Assembly: GCA_902728285.1 (NCBI GenBank)
Contig: CACVBU010000490.1
Location: 1 to 64,000, forward strand
DNA: 64,000 bases
Reading direction: 5' to 3'
Origin: Clytia hemisphaerica
Lineage: Eukaryota > Cnidaria > Hydrozoa > Leptothecata > Clytiidae
The notes beneath the pieces are model-generated. The model saw nothing but the letters and a program-made list of their open reading frames with translations, was not told the origin of the DNA and ran no database searches. The number at the start of each line of letters is the position of its first letter. Positions within the stretch are counted from its first letter, which is position 1. Shown here one piece after another: positions 35,940 to 47,700 of this stretch. Made by a program: the position numbers and the translations under genes.

Positions 35940-36536
35940 ACAAAAACCTTGCGAATCATTATTTCAAAAGGTCGTTATTAGTTGTTTTACATAATCATGT
36001 CAATATTTAAAAAATGTATTTTTATTTACTTTATATTTTTATTACCCAGTGGTAGCTTATTATACAAGAGTACATACTTTTTTCCTGGATTTTTTGAAGA
36101 TATACTTTTATTAGGCGGATTTTCAGTTATTAAGATAATTGGCTACGAAGCCTCAGTTAAAATTCGATTCGTTTTTCTTTTGCTCCTTGATTGGGCAAAA
36201 CGGTTTAAACTCATTTAAGCTGCAGGGCCTTTGCCATCTGAAACCTTTTCCCTTCATTAATAGGAGTTTACAGACAAAAAAAGTACAAGAATTACCCAAA
36301 ATAATGTCGTGTTCAACAATGGGGTCAAAGCAGGGTCAATGCAATATGAAAGTGGCCGAGACATGACAAAACATGGCAGATATTGTTTAACAGATACTAA
36401 GATATTTTATCACCTTTTTGTCGAATTTTATGGTCCGTGCACTACGTAGCATCTGGATTTAAAATATTTTTTGACAAAGGTCGATTTCAGGAAAAAGGAC
36501 GATCATTAACGATTATCCAGATTAAACTGGCATTCA
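35940..36536. other. Gene-free stretch
   Basis: AT-rich. The open frames at 35982-36366 are hydrophobic by composition only. No supported feature. Confidence 0.35.
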
Positions 36537-36806
36537 TTACTCTTTTGTGCTTAATTGTAAGGGGTTGTAAGGGGGGTCACTTTGCAATTTTTTAGAAAAA
36601 ATCACGCCGCATTAGCATCCTATAATGACCACCCATTTTATGAAATTTTACTGAAAAAGTGCCAAAACCTTCATTTTCCTAGAGGATTTTGGGAAAATCA
36701 CCCCAAAATGACTTAATATTGACTCTCCCGCTCCCCCTCCATTTTATGGATTTTCTCCCAGAGTACCAACCCTACCCCCCTACAATTAAGTAGCGCAAAA
36801 GAGTAA
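36537..36806. mobile_element. Inverted-repeat element (MITE), TTACTCTTTTG ends
   Basis: TTACTCTTTTGTGCTTAATT at the left is mirrored by AATTAAGTAGCGCAAAAGAG plus TAA at the right (a few changes), each followed inward by a G-run or C-run (GTAAGGGG / CCCCCTAC). 270 bp, non-coding. Confidence 0.75.
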
Positions 36807-37039
36807 AGGATTCGTACTCCTTATACTACCTGGGGCTTTGTAGAGGTCTACCATTCAGACTGGGTGAAACTGAATGAACAGTCTACAGTGTTCCTCATAA
36901 AGAAGATACTCAGAAAATAAGATCGCATCTCTTAAAAAGGACGGAGCTATTGAGCTTAATTTTTTAAGCCAGCAACTAGCTGAAAACATAGCCTTTAAGT
37001 TTTGTTTGGTTTTAGAAATTTATTACAAGGATAATTTTT

Positions 37040-37965
37040 GGACCTACCTCCGGGTACCCCGGTGGAGGTTCTATAAATCAACCCTTGTCCGTTCGTTCGT
37101 CCGTCCGTCTGTTACCAGCTTTTCTCAGGATTGGCTCATTAGTTTTTTCTGATTTTTTGCACGATGATGCAAAATGGCAATGCCCAGAACGTGACGGAGC
37201 CCGATTTTTGAGAAAAAATTTATTTGGGCAAATTTGGGCCAAAAACTACCTAGGGTTTTTTGGACTTTGTGCAAAATCCTGTCGTTACTTTTTTCTGATT
37301 TTTTGTACAAAGATGGAGGGCAAAATTCTCTAAAGAATGGCAGAAAATATAGCTTTTCTCAATGTTGACTCGTTATTTTTTTCTGATTTTTTGCACAATG
37401 ATGCAAAATGGCAATGCCTAAAATGTGTCGGAGCCCGATTTTCGAAAAAAAATATATTTGGGCAAATTTGGGCCAAAAACTGCCTAAAAATAGGGTTTTT
37501 TGGACTTTGTGCAAAATCCTGTCATTACTTTTTTCTGATTTTTTGTACAAAGATGGAGGGCAAGATTCTCTAAAGAATGGCTGAAGTGGTTTTTCCTGGA
37601 AAATTCTTATTCGCCTTAAAAGACGGATTTTCGTATTCTGTGGAAATTCCCTTTAACCAAATAAGAAAATATAGCTTTTCTCAATGTTGACTCATAATTG
37701 TTTTCTGATTTTTTGCACAATGATCCAAAATGTGACGGAGCCAGATTTTTAAGGAAAATTATTTCGGGCAAATTTGGGCCAAAAACAGCCTAAAAGGTTT
37801 TTTGGGCCTGAATGGTTTAAGTGATTTTCGTATTTGGGGAAATTCCTTTTTACCATTTTACATTATTCAACACACAAGCTTTATTTTTCCATTCTGAATT
37901 TTTGTTCAATTATTGTCACTTTTTTCTTATATTCATCTGATGTTAATCATTAGGTAGGTCCATTG
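37040..37965. mobile_element. Repeat element with three internal tandem units
   Basis: TTGGACCTACCTCC at the left is mirrored by AGGTAGGTCCATTGG at the right. Near the left end are a CCGGGTACCCCGG hairpin and a CGTCCGTCCGTC run. Internally, units start at about 37125, 37365 and 37685 and share TTTTTTCTGATTTTTTGCAC, GGGCAAATTTGGGCCAAAAA and GGTTTTTTGG. The 60-80-codon frames on both strands come from these repeats and are not genes. Confidence 0.65.
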
Positions 37966-39015
37966 GGGGGGGGGGCCTCCATTCAGCATGTTGCTTGTTT
38001 GTTTTGTTTGAACAGATCAAGTACGTTTTCTGATAGTTACTGAATTGAAAAATGATGACAAAATCCAGGTTTTTTAGCAAAATAAAGACTATATAACAAA
38101 TTAAAGGAAGAAATTTTTCGGTTCAGTTTATTTCTTGACAAAAATCAGATTAATTTTCGTGAGCGAAAAAATCGCGAAATTTTATGGATCCATTTTAGAG
38201 AATCGGTGTTTTGAAAATTTTCGCTTAAATTTAATTTCACGAATGAGCTAAGGCTCAGTTAAAAATTGCCCTGAAAACTTCCATTCTCGTCAAAAATAGC
38301 AAGTTTACAGGGTACACGTTTTTTTTTATATAAGAACATATGTAAGGGGGGGTTTGTAGGGGTTCGAAATACCGTTTTCCCGTCAAAATTTTTGCTGAAT
38401 CCCGGAATCCCGAAAATAATAACACCGTCACACCGGTTTGTACAGGTTCAAATACCGGCATAATGACAAAAAATAATCTGATTTTAAAATACCGTTTTCC
38501 CGTCTTTTTTTTCGTCAAATCCCGTAATACCGTACTAAAAAAAGGCGGGCAGTCAGGCAAATTGACCGACGGGTATGTGCGGCGGTTAAGGGTATGTTTT
38601 TCGAAGATTTTATATTTATTACGATGATTTTGAGGTTTTATAGATTTCCAATTTTTTTGAGAATTTTTCGCGAGCATAAATTTCGCGAATTGCCCTGTTA
38701 AGATTTATTTTCGCGAAAAAGGCCAAAATCGCGAAAGTTTCTACAGAAAATGGCTTCGAAAATTTTGGATGATCTCTTAAAAAAAAGATGTGTATTTTAC
38801 GCCGAAAATGATCTCGCTCGATATCCGAAAAAAAGCAACAATTCGCTAAAAAACGCGAGATTTCCAAATTCCATGAAAATGACAATGAAAAGACATGTCA
38901 ATTAAAAGAAATTACAGTAATATTTTTTTTTTTTGATAATAAAAAGTAAGTTTTAACTTATTGTGTGTAATCTGTATCATATCTCTAAAAGGTACAGCCT
39001 GTTACGAATAACATG
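37966..39015. repeat. Dispersed repeat region with TTCGCGAAA and CCCGT words
   Basis: No gene. An element may span about 38308-38795: GGTACACGTTTTTTTTTATA at the left and AAAAAAGATGTGTATTTTAC at the right resemble the MITE ends at 2311 and 6383. The interior is rich in CGTTTTCCCGTC, CGCGAAA and TTTTCGC. Edges are uncertain. Confidence 0.45.
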
Positions 39016-39087
39016 TGGAGGTGCGGGGGATCGAACCCCGGGCCTCTCGCATGCAAAGCGAGCGCTCTACCACTGAGCTACACCCCC
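39016..39087 (-). tRNA. tRNA-Ala (anticodon TGC)
   Basis: It folds as a complete cloverleaf. The acceptor GGGGGTG pairs with CACCTCC (one G-T), followed by discriminator A. The D arm is GCTC...GAGC with loop AGTGGTA. The anticodon arm CTCGC-TTTGCAT-GCGAG reads TGC. The T arm CGGGG-TTCGATC-CCCCG is perfect. It is 72 nt with no intron and no encoded CCA. Both internal polymerase III boxes are canonical. It stands alone between genes. Confidence 0.96.
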
Positions 39088-40209
39088 CTGTGAGGCTAAT
39101 ATACACACGGCTGATATGTTTGTTAATAATAAACAATACACCGTTTAAGAGTCTCGCCATCTCCACCGTAGAGGCAGTAGTTAAAAATGCTCACTTTAGT
39201 AGTTTAGTACTGTGGAAGGTTAGAGAAATGTAAACATTGGCATTTTTTTTCTTTCCTTTAAAGAGAATGTTTTAGATATTTGAACATGATATCAATGATA
39301 ATTTTATGGATCTCTCCTGAAAATTTCATAAAAATTCATCAAGAGGAAAAGAAGTTATGATTAAAAGGAGTTCTTTACATACCATTTCTCTGCTGGGTTT
39401 TCTTATGAGAACTGGACAGCTCGATGTTTCCTACCATTTTTTACGGGGGAGAGTGAAGTTTCCCGTGGTTGCAAAAATCAAAACAATGGAAAATTGTTCA
39501 TACGCGTGCGCAGTCGTCACTGTTAAACGGTGTATTAAGAAAAAATGTTTTTCCGAAATTACCCTTTGGCTACTAAGATGTGAAATGAGAAGAATCTTAT
39601 CTATACATCAGGCCCGAATATAATAGGCCCATTCTCGCTACATATAAAAGTACAATGATGTAGTCAAAAAATCTCATGCCTTTGTATTTTGTATTGACGA
39701 AAATTCTTCGGCAGAATTTCTGGGCGTGGTTCTTGTTTGAATCTTCACGTGACTTTAAATAACAAACGACATGAAAAGTGTGGAAACATTAGTAGGAAAA
39801 TTGTCGTGAAATCAAAATCGATCGGTTATAATTCTATATACACAAGAAAGTTCCTTGATACACACAATCGAAAAAGCTAGAATACAGAGAATATCAAAAA
39901 ACTTGAATGGCTTGAGAATCAGGGAGGTAGTAGAGGTCACTATGTCTTCCCGTGTGCAGCAGCTTGTACAAAGGGATTTTATGATTGATGATTGATCCTT
40001 GAATGTAGAAGATCAAAATTTGAGAGGTGGGGCCGGGTGTGACCACCTGTTGCCATGGAAACTGACGTCATTGGTTACCATGGCAACCAAAATAAAAAGT
40101 CGCCAAAATTGAGAAGTTTTCGTTTCATTCGAAAGAGCATGAAAGAATATCTTCCAGTAAACATAAAATATTACTACGAAAACATTTGAAAATTCGTTTA
40201 AAAAATATA
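39088..40209. other. Gene-free stretch
   Basis: No supported exon. A short palindromic segment, TTGCCATGGAAACTGACGTC to GGTTACCATGGCAACC (about 40051-40088), stands out. The 88-codon frame at 39357-39623 lacks protein-like features. Confidence 0.4.
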
Positions 40210-40589
40210 TTAGGCGAGACCAATTTGATTAGTTGTTATCAGGCCCGGACCGACCCTGAAATTCCGAAAATCGAAATAAAAATAAAATTGATTTTGGCAG
40301 TGCATTTTTATTTTCATTGCTTTACAGATGGACAAATTTTCAAAATTTATATAGTTTTTTCAAAGTTTCGAGAATTTTATGTTCAAATTTTCAATTTATC
40401 TATGAATTCGAGCTATTTGTGTCTTTTTATTTTCTATTTTGCACTTTTGTCAAGCGGAAGTAGTTTTTGCTGCCTTTTTAGGAGATTTCATAGGTAAAAT
40501 TCTACTTTTATTTTTTTGCCGACCGACCGACCCTCTTTTTTGGGTAGCTTGGCCCCTAAAACAACAAATCAAATTGGCCTCGCCTTATT
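40210..40589. mobile_element. Inverted-repeat element (MITE), AGGCGAGACC family, copy 1
   Basis: TTAGGCGAGACCAATTTGAT at the left is mirrored by AAATTGGCCTCGCCTTA at the right. Subterminal GTTGTT / AACAAC extend the arms. Internal word CCGACCGACCGACCCT. Same family as 45147-45496. Confidence 0.85.
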
Positions 40590-41735
40590 AGCCAAAATTG
40601 ATATTTTCAGTATTTTTCTAAATAGCAATTCTGTAAGAACTAGGAACTATTATCGGCCTTTATTTTTCTGTAAACCTAACAATCAGGCTAGGTCAGTCAG
40701 GTTAGAACAGCACCATTTTTTTCCAATCTGGAGTATCTAAAGCATCATAAATCATCTCTCATAAAACGAAGACCACGCAAAATTGGATAAATATGTGTAA
40801 CAGAAAATTTCGTTCCTTATATATGACGAGTTTCAATTTTTTTTTGGAATTTCTAAATTTTCAGTTCTTTAGGCTTAGTATAATTTTTGATTCACCGAAA
40901 GATTTTGAAGTTTTGTATACGAAAATTTCGAGGCTTACCCCTGAACTAAATAAATAAATCATCTCAAATGTTTTATCCTTGAAGCTCGCAATATCTTTTT
41001 TAATACAACCGATGTCTCAGCCACAAAAATATTTAAGCGTTTGTAGTTGATAGTAAAAGATAATATAGAATATATTTTTTATACAATGATGAAAAAAAAT
41101 TAATGAATAGATACAAAAAATTGTTATAATTTTGTAAGTGTTGAAATCGAAGAGAGTGACATAAAATAATATGAATGGGAAAAAATAACAAATAAAAGAA
41201 ATTGACAATATTTTGAGAGGAAAAAAACACAACAACAAAAAAGAGAGCAGCCCCTATTTATAATATGTCATTTTTTTCTACCATATAACATAAAAACTAT
41301 CAAAAAATAATTATTAATACTAAAAACTACAGAATAGTAATGGCTGTATTCTAAACTGAGCGGCGATTAACCGCTTTTTTGTTTAGAAAATACTTGCATT
41401 GTCAGGCAATCCTTGACCAAAAAGTATCTTTAAATTTCTTTTTTTAATTGATTAGCGCTAACATTTGAAGTGTAACATTGTTGAAGCTATAATTCAACTA
41501 TCGTTGCATTTCTAGACCACCATACTCAAACACGATAGCCTAAATCTATTAATAACATCATCATCATTTAAGACTTTTATCCCTAAAGTAATAGTGTCGG
41601 GGTGTTAAACTTCTTTTCATGCTTTAAATTTGTAATTTTATCTATAAATATACTAAAAAATGTTTCCATCTATACCCTGAAGTAAAAAACTGTTCTTTTT
41701 GTTCATGATTCATTAAATTTCCAGTGGGGAACCTC
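40590..41735. other. 3' flank of the septin gene
   Basis: AT-rich spacer. Part of 41000-41735 is probably septin 3' UTR, since transcription comes from the right. I cannot choose a polyadenylation site. Confidence 0.4.
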
Positions 41736-44700
41736 TCAAGCATTAGTTGCTACCTCTCCAGTGGAGTGAGCAGGTGATGGTGACCCTTGGTTCATCTTCT
41801 CCGCCAACTTCAGTCGACGGTAATTCTCGTAATGAATGGCTTTGGTGACTTCGATCATGTCCTCCATGTGTGTTCTGTAAACATCAAGAAAATAAAATTT
41901 AGTTGAAGAAAAAGCGGGAAGAACTCAGCTTGAACGAAGAGCCTTAGAACAAAGATAGATACAACAATCATAACGTCCTAATAACGTTCATAAGGTGGAC
42001 GCTGAAACGCTGTTATGCAGCAGCAATAATCAGCGGTCAAAACAAAGCTTATTATCTGAGACGGAAAATGACTCAACACGACAAATTAGCTTTTCAATAT
42101 TTTTGCTGAGTTTGGCTAAATACTAAGGGCTTAAAAGCGGGATGAGGTGGAGTTTTTACAAGCTATTATTTAACGCTTGGTTCTAAAGAACGCGTCATTT
42201 TTATCACTTCAAATTACCAATAATTAAAGTATCTTATAAAAACTCAATCTCATCTGGTAAAAGCCTCTTTTTCCATACTTCTTTGAGACAGAAATCCGTC
42301 TGACACAGAAGAATTGTGAACATTGAATTTATTAAAACTCAGTAGACGAACAACCTTTAAACGTTCATACAAACTTGGAAGTTAGCACTAGGTTAACGTT
42401 GTTTTGACGTTAAGAGTAAGGTTGGGCAGTACTGTTATTTGTACAAAAATGTACAAAAATACGTGATTACCTTATTGGAACTAATTTTCGCGGGAATAAA
42501 TTTTAGCGTTTTTCGCGGTTTTTTGGAATTAGTTCCAATAAGGTATCTGAAAAATCTCGGAACAAGATATTGAAAAACGTGGTGAGAATAATTCCATGAA
42601 ATAAATAAATAAATATAAATAAAAAAGTTCTTACTTAATGAGTAGATCTCTCAGGAGTGGAAATTCGCAATGTGCACGGTTTTCAACTGAAAAAGAGAAA
42701 TGCTTGAAATTAACATTAGTTTAAAATTGTAGACTAAAATATTAGGTTTTAGCTCTCTTTTAAGAAAATCAAAATATCAAAAAATGTCTTGAATACGTTT
42801 CGTTCGAATTTCCTTAGAAAAATTGCGTCAACGTATCTCTATATCCTGGAAACGATCATCATTGAATTCTTGCTGGAAAACATGAAGAATCGGAATTCAA
42901 AAAATACTAGAAGTTCCATAAAAACCAAAGTTTTTGACGAGTAAATACAATTGATATAATATATAAATTAAGCTTCGAGCTCACCTTCGATGATTCCCCA
43001 TTTCGTTTTGCGACCGAGAACATTTTTACTTCCAACACTGACGTATCGATCACTTCCCACAACTGCAAATGGGATTTGCTCCTGGAATGATTGAATAAAT
43101 ATAAATTTCATTTTGAGTAAGAACTCTATGTTTCGGGGGGGGGAGTACTAGGGTAACGAGCTGACGGGTATGTCAGCGGGACTAAAAAGAAGGAAAAAAG
43201 GAAAATTTTGTGAATTTTACGACCCTTATTTGGAACAAATTAACCAGATTTTTCTGGGGGCAAAATTTTCTTATTTTTCCTACCCTTAGTGGGACTGTCA
43301 GGTTCCAAAAAGGTACCATTAAGGGCGGCACATTCCCGTACCCTTCACTTGTCTAGGGATCCCTTCCCCTCCAGCTCTATGTTCCTTTGGAGCTCCCACA
43401 TAATATGGATGATTAAAGAAGTCGGACAAGTAAAATATTCTTTTTTTATCTATTTAAAAAATTGTTCAAAATGGCCCTGCAAGTAAAGCAACATAGTTTA
43501 ACAACATATAGTTAAAGTCACAAAAATATATAAATCCCCAGTTTCTTTAGGAATATGCAACACTTGAATGCTTTCTAAGATCGAGTCACTTTTACGACAG
43601 CTGATTGGTTGAAAATGAAGTAATAGGTAGGGAAAATAGAAGAGTTACATCATTTCGGAGAGTGAAGCGGATGAATTTAAAATCTTTTACCTTGACTTTG
43701 TTGTTGAATTTGATCTCCTCTTCTGTCAGGTTAGAGTGCATGATGGGATAGATGTTCAAGTTGTTCAATTGGACGTCTTCGCGAATCTGTAGTAAAGTAA
43801 GATAATGTTATTCAAAAGAGCTAAAAATCGACACCTTAATAGAAACATCCAGTATCAAGTAAAAGGACTTATAAATAAATGATGGATGGATTTTGGTAGT
43901 TTTTGAAAACAATAGATTAAAAAAAAGTTGGTAGTCTATTATATTTGTAAGTCGTTGGTTTGAAGTTCCAATGAAATTTGGCAAGTCCTCTCTAAAAGGA
44001 TTTGTAGAGCTACTAGGATCTATTTGGACACTGAGAAACAACATATACCCTTTTCTTGAAAGCTTCTCGTTCTTCCAGTGTCAAAGTATCAGCTTTTGCA
44101 ATAACTGGGATGACGTTGACACATTTGTCCAAATGTTTCATAACAAGGATATCCAATGGCTTCAATCTAAAAAAAGAATTCAAGGGGGGGGGTTACTGAA
44201 GCATTATTGAAAACATAGCTTTCTAAACAATGCTGAAGGTTATGATGTCAATGAAAAAACACCTCTGGAGTATTAATAAACAATCTGATTGTTTTAAAAA
44301 GCTCGAAATCTGTGGCAATCACCTAGAATTCCACAATGCATTTTGCTCTAAGGTTTTGCAATGTCAATAGAGTCCAGGAATTTACTTTACTGGCAGTTCA
44401 GCTAAAGCCTAGACCTGATAACTACTTTTATTCGCCTTTGACTGCCATTCATGTATTCATTTATAAAGGTGGAAATCTCAGAGTAAAAATGAAAAGATTC
44501 ATGCAAGGTAAGAATAAAGAAAAATGATACCCACCTGTGTCCAGTAGGTGCGATAAAATAGAGACAACAATGAACTCTGTTATCAGGGATTTTCATACGT
44601 CTGTTGATACTGATCTCTTCGTTCAAATAAATATCGTATTGGCGATTGATGTATCCAAGCACAGGATCCCAGCTAGAAAACAATAACCATTAAAATATCT

Positions 44701-47700
44701 GTTTACCTCATGATAGATAAAAAGCCATTTTCTCATTCAAAAACATAAATACTGCTTACTATTTTAAGTTATGCGACACAATGTGAGCTAAGAAAATTAA
44801 TGAGGACCATAATTGTATGCTTTCTATAGCATGGTCAAATAAAATAGATATTTTGCAGAACCTGAAGTAAAGTCAAAGGTTAGAGGACTGCAGAGCTAAA
44901 AATTGAACTAGAAGCTGAAAATGGTAGTCTGGGTAGTCAAATATTTTCTATACCAATTTTTATTATTGATTTGATCACCGAATCCAGGTGTATCTGTCAC
45001 TGTTAACTTCAGGTTGACGCCCTTTTCCTCCAACACTGTAAAAATGTTATTCAATGTTTTTTTAAACCATGCTTAGTCAGAAAGTTTCATATAGGAATAA
45101 TTGGTTATGTATCTCTTAAAGAAAATGAGTAAATTTTACTATTGTATTAGGCGAGACCAATTTAATTTGTTGTTAAAATCAAAAAAATAATAATATCGAA
45201 TTTCCACTACAATATATTTTACACACTAGTTATTTGCAAGAATCAAATTAGATTAAAACTGAAAATTAATTCAAGAAATTGAAAATTTTAGAAAATCATG
45301 CATTCCATCCATACACTGATCTTCATCGAAGATAAAAAAAGTGAATTTTTGAATCTGGATATATTTTTTGGAAAACATTTTCGGTACTTTACCAACCCTG
45401 ATAAATGAAAAATTTATTCTTATTTTTCCGACCGACCAACCCATATTTTGCTAACGATCTGCCCGTAGAACAACAAATTAAATTGGTCTTGCCTTATCAA
45501 AATAAAAATCGATTTTGAAAGAAAACATTGCTGTGTATTTTAAAAGGAAAATAAGTAAATTGTATATTTCTAACCTGTTCTAATAGAAAAATAACTTTTG
45601 ACAGAAATCATTAATGTGTGTTTAAAACTTTAGGAAAATAGTCAATTAGGAATATTTGAAAGAAAAAGTTGAAGAAAGATGCAAAGTATAAAAGTCAAGA
45701 TAATAATAATTCTTACCATGTGTAACACTCTTGATTTCTACAGTTTTGGGGATTTCAGAGTTTTCAGGTGTACAACTTGTTCGAGAAGCTCTTGTTTTGA
45801 ATAGTGTGTTGATGAGGGTAGATTTACCAAGACCAGAGCAACCTATAAGAAAAGAGAATTAGCTTCATAAAATCAAACTAAAAGTAAAAATATTCATCTA
45901 TTGGCTGTCAGAGAAGATGGGAGTGAGGGAGTCTGTTCACTTTTCTATTTCAAATGCTGGGGTGGAGAGTTCCTGAACTCTTATTACTTGGATCAGATTG
46001 CCAAACAAAGTTCCTCAATGTCCCAGTAAGCGAAAACCAGGGATCAAATCCACAACACTGAAAAATGCTCTAATCAGCTACCTGACCATTAAAATAAATG
46101 GTATTAAATCAAAAACTATTCTAAAATCTTGATTTAGGCAGAATTTGTAGCCTTGAAATAATATACCTTAAAGGAAGAAATTTTGGCGGAAAGAAAATTT
46201 GGCGGATTTGGCGGATTTGACTGAAATCCGCCAAATTAAGTTCCCGTCAAAATTTCTTTTTTCTGCCATCCGCCAAATTAAATTCCCGCCAAATTAAACA
46301 TTTTGAAAATATGATCTCTTTTAAGGTGTTTTTGCTGTTTTTTCGCTGTTTTGACGCCATCTTAAGGTTAAATTTTTAAGCGACTGCCAAATTAAATTCC
46401 CCCCAAATTAAATTTTTTCGTCCATCCGCCAAATTAAATTCCCTCTGAAAAAACTTTTTTGGCCATCCGCCAAATTAAATTCCTGCCAAAATTTCTTCCT
46501 TTAAGGTAATCCTTATGAAAAGACCTAAGGTACAATTTTAAGATAAATTTATTAAGAAAAGTTTCAATGCAACAACAAGGAGCAACCCTAGCAAAGAGAG
46601 AGAACTACTATAAAATAATCTACACATTATCATACTTTTATCAAGCAGAGAGCTAAAATAGATCATCAAACTTACCAACAACCATAACATTGAACTCAAA
46701 ACCACGTTTCAAAGAATTTAACCGAATTTGTTCTTGAATTGAATCAAAGCCAACATAGCCATCAACTTGAGTTTTCAGTTTTCCTCCCCATTGAGTGGTC
46801 ATTGACATTGTTTCAAGCATTATATTTAAAAAGTTTGTATATGAAAGCATTCCTGAAAATGAAATTATGAAAGCATATTAGAGATAAAAAGTTGTGACAA
46901 CCTGTTGAAAATATCCATTCTAAAGAGGCAAGATATATTTCTTTAAATATTTGTGATGGTTTAAATTCTGTGATATCTGTTGACTTTTCTGTCACCCCTT
47001 TTCATAAATCTCAGTTTCTTTTAAGTGCAATGGCTTTGTGTTCTGTTCTGTTAAAATATTGAATAAAAGAACAGTAGATAATGGAAAATGTATCAATTTA
47101 AATTTGACAAATTAAAGAATGAAAAATATATCATACCTTTCTCTGCTCTGGCTTCAGCTTTTTTGCAAACGCTTTCTTTTTCTGCTTCGCTAAAATTTGG
47201 GCCCATAAGTTGGACTGCTAGAGTTATAATTGTTGCAACATCAACTTTGCCTGTTTCTTCCACATCTGCAAACTTGTAAACTTTCAACAAAGCTGAAATG
47301 AATGAACATAACGAGAATTCTTAAATTGTTGATAATAGGAAAAATGCAACACAAAATTACAAAATCATCAAAGAGGGAAAAAAACTTCACACAAATAAAT
47401 ATGACCCCCCAAGCAATTTGGAGTACATTATAAATGAGACCGGTCTTGGTGCGGACAGATCGATAATATGTGCGGCAAAAAAGCGGCGAAAAGATTACCG
47501 TGCAGTAAAATGATACCTTTGTATCTACCAGAAATTATCCGAAAATCTTTCCTAGAAATTCCATTCAAACGCACTTGATCGGTCACTAAAGAGCACCATT
47601 AGAATGAGTGCGGTATTCAGTGCGGTCATGGTGCGGACATTTTGTTTTTATTGTTTTGCTTGTTTGAACTCGAGGCTGAAATTCTTACGGCAATCGAAAG

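Noticed and set aside
37125-37573. Overlapping 60-80-codon frames on both strands (FSDFLHDDAKWQC and its mirror)
   Set aside because: Same tandem unit read in both directions; no known domain, and the third unit is broken.
41017-41238. 73-codon Phe/Ile-rich minus-strand frame resembling membrane segments
   Set aside because: Composition follows from AT-rich DNA; likely septin 3' UTR or spacer.
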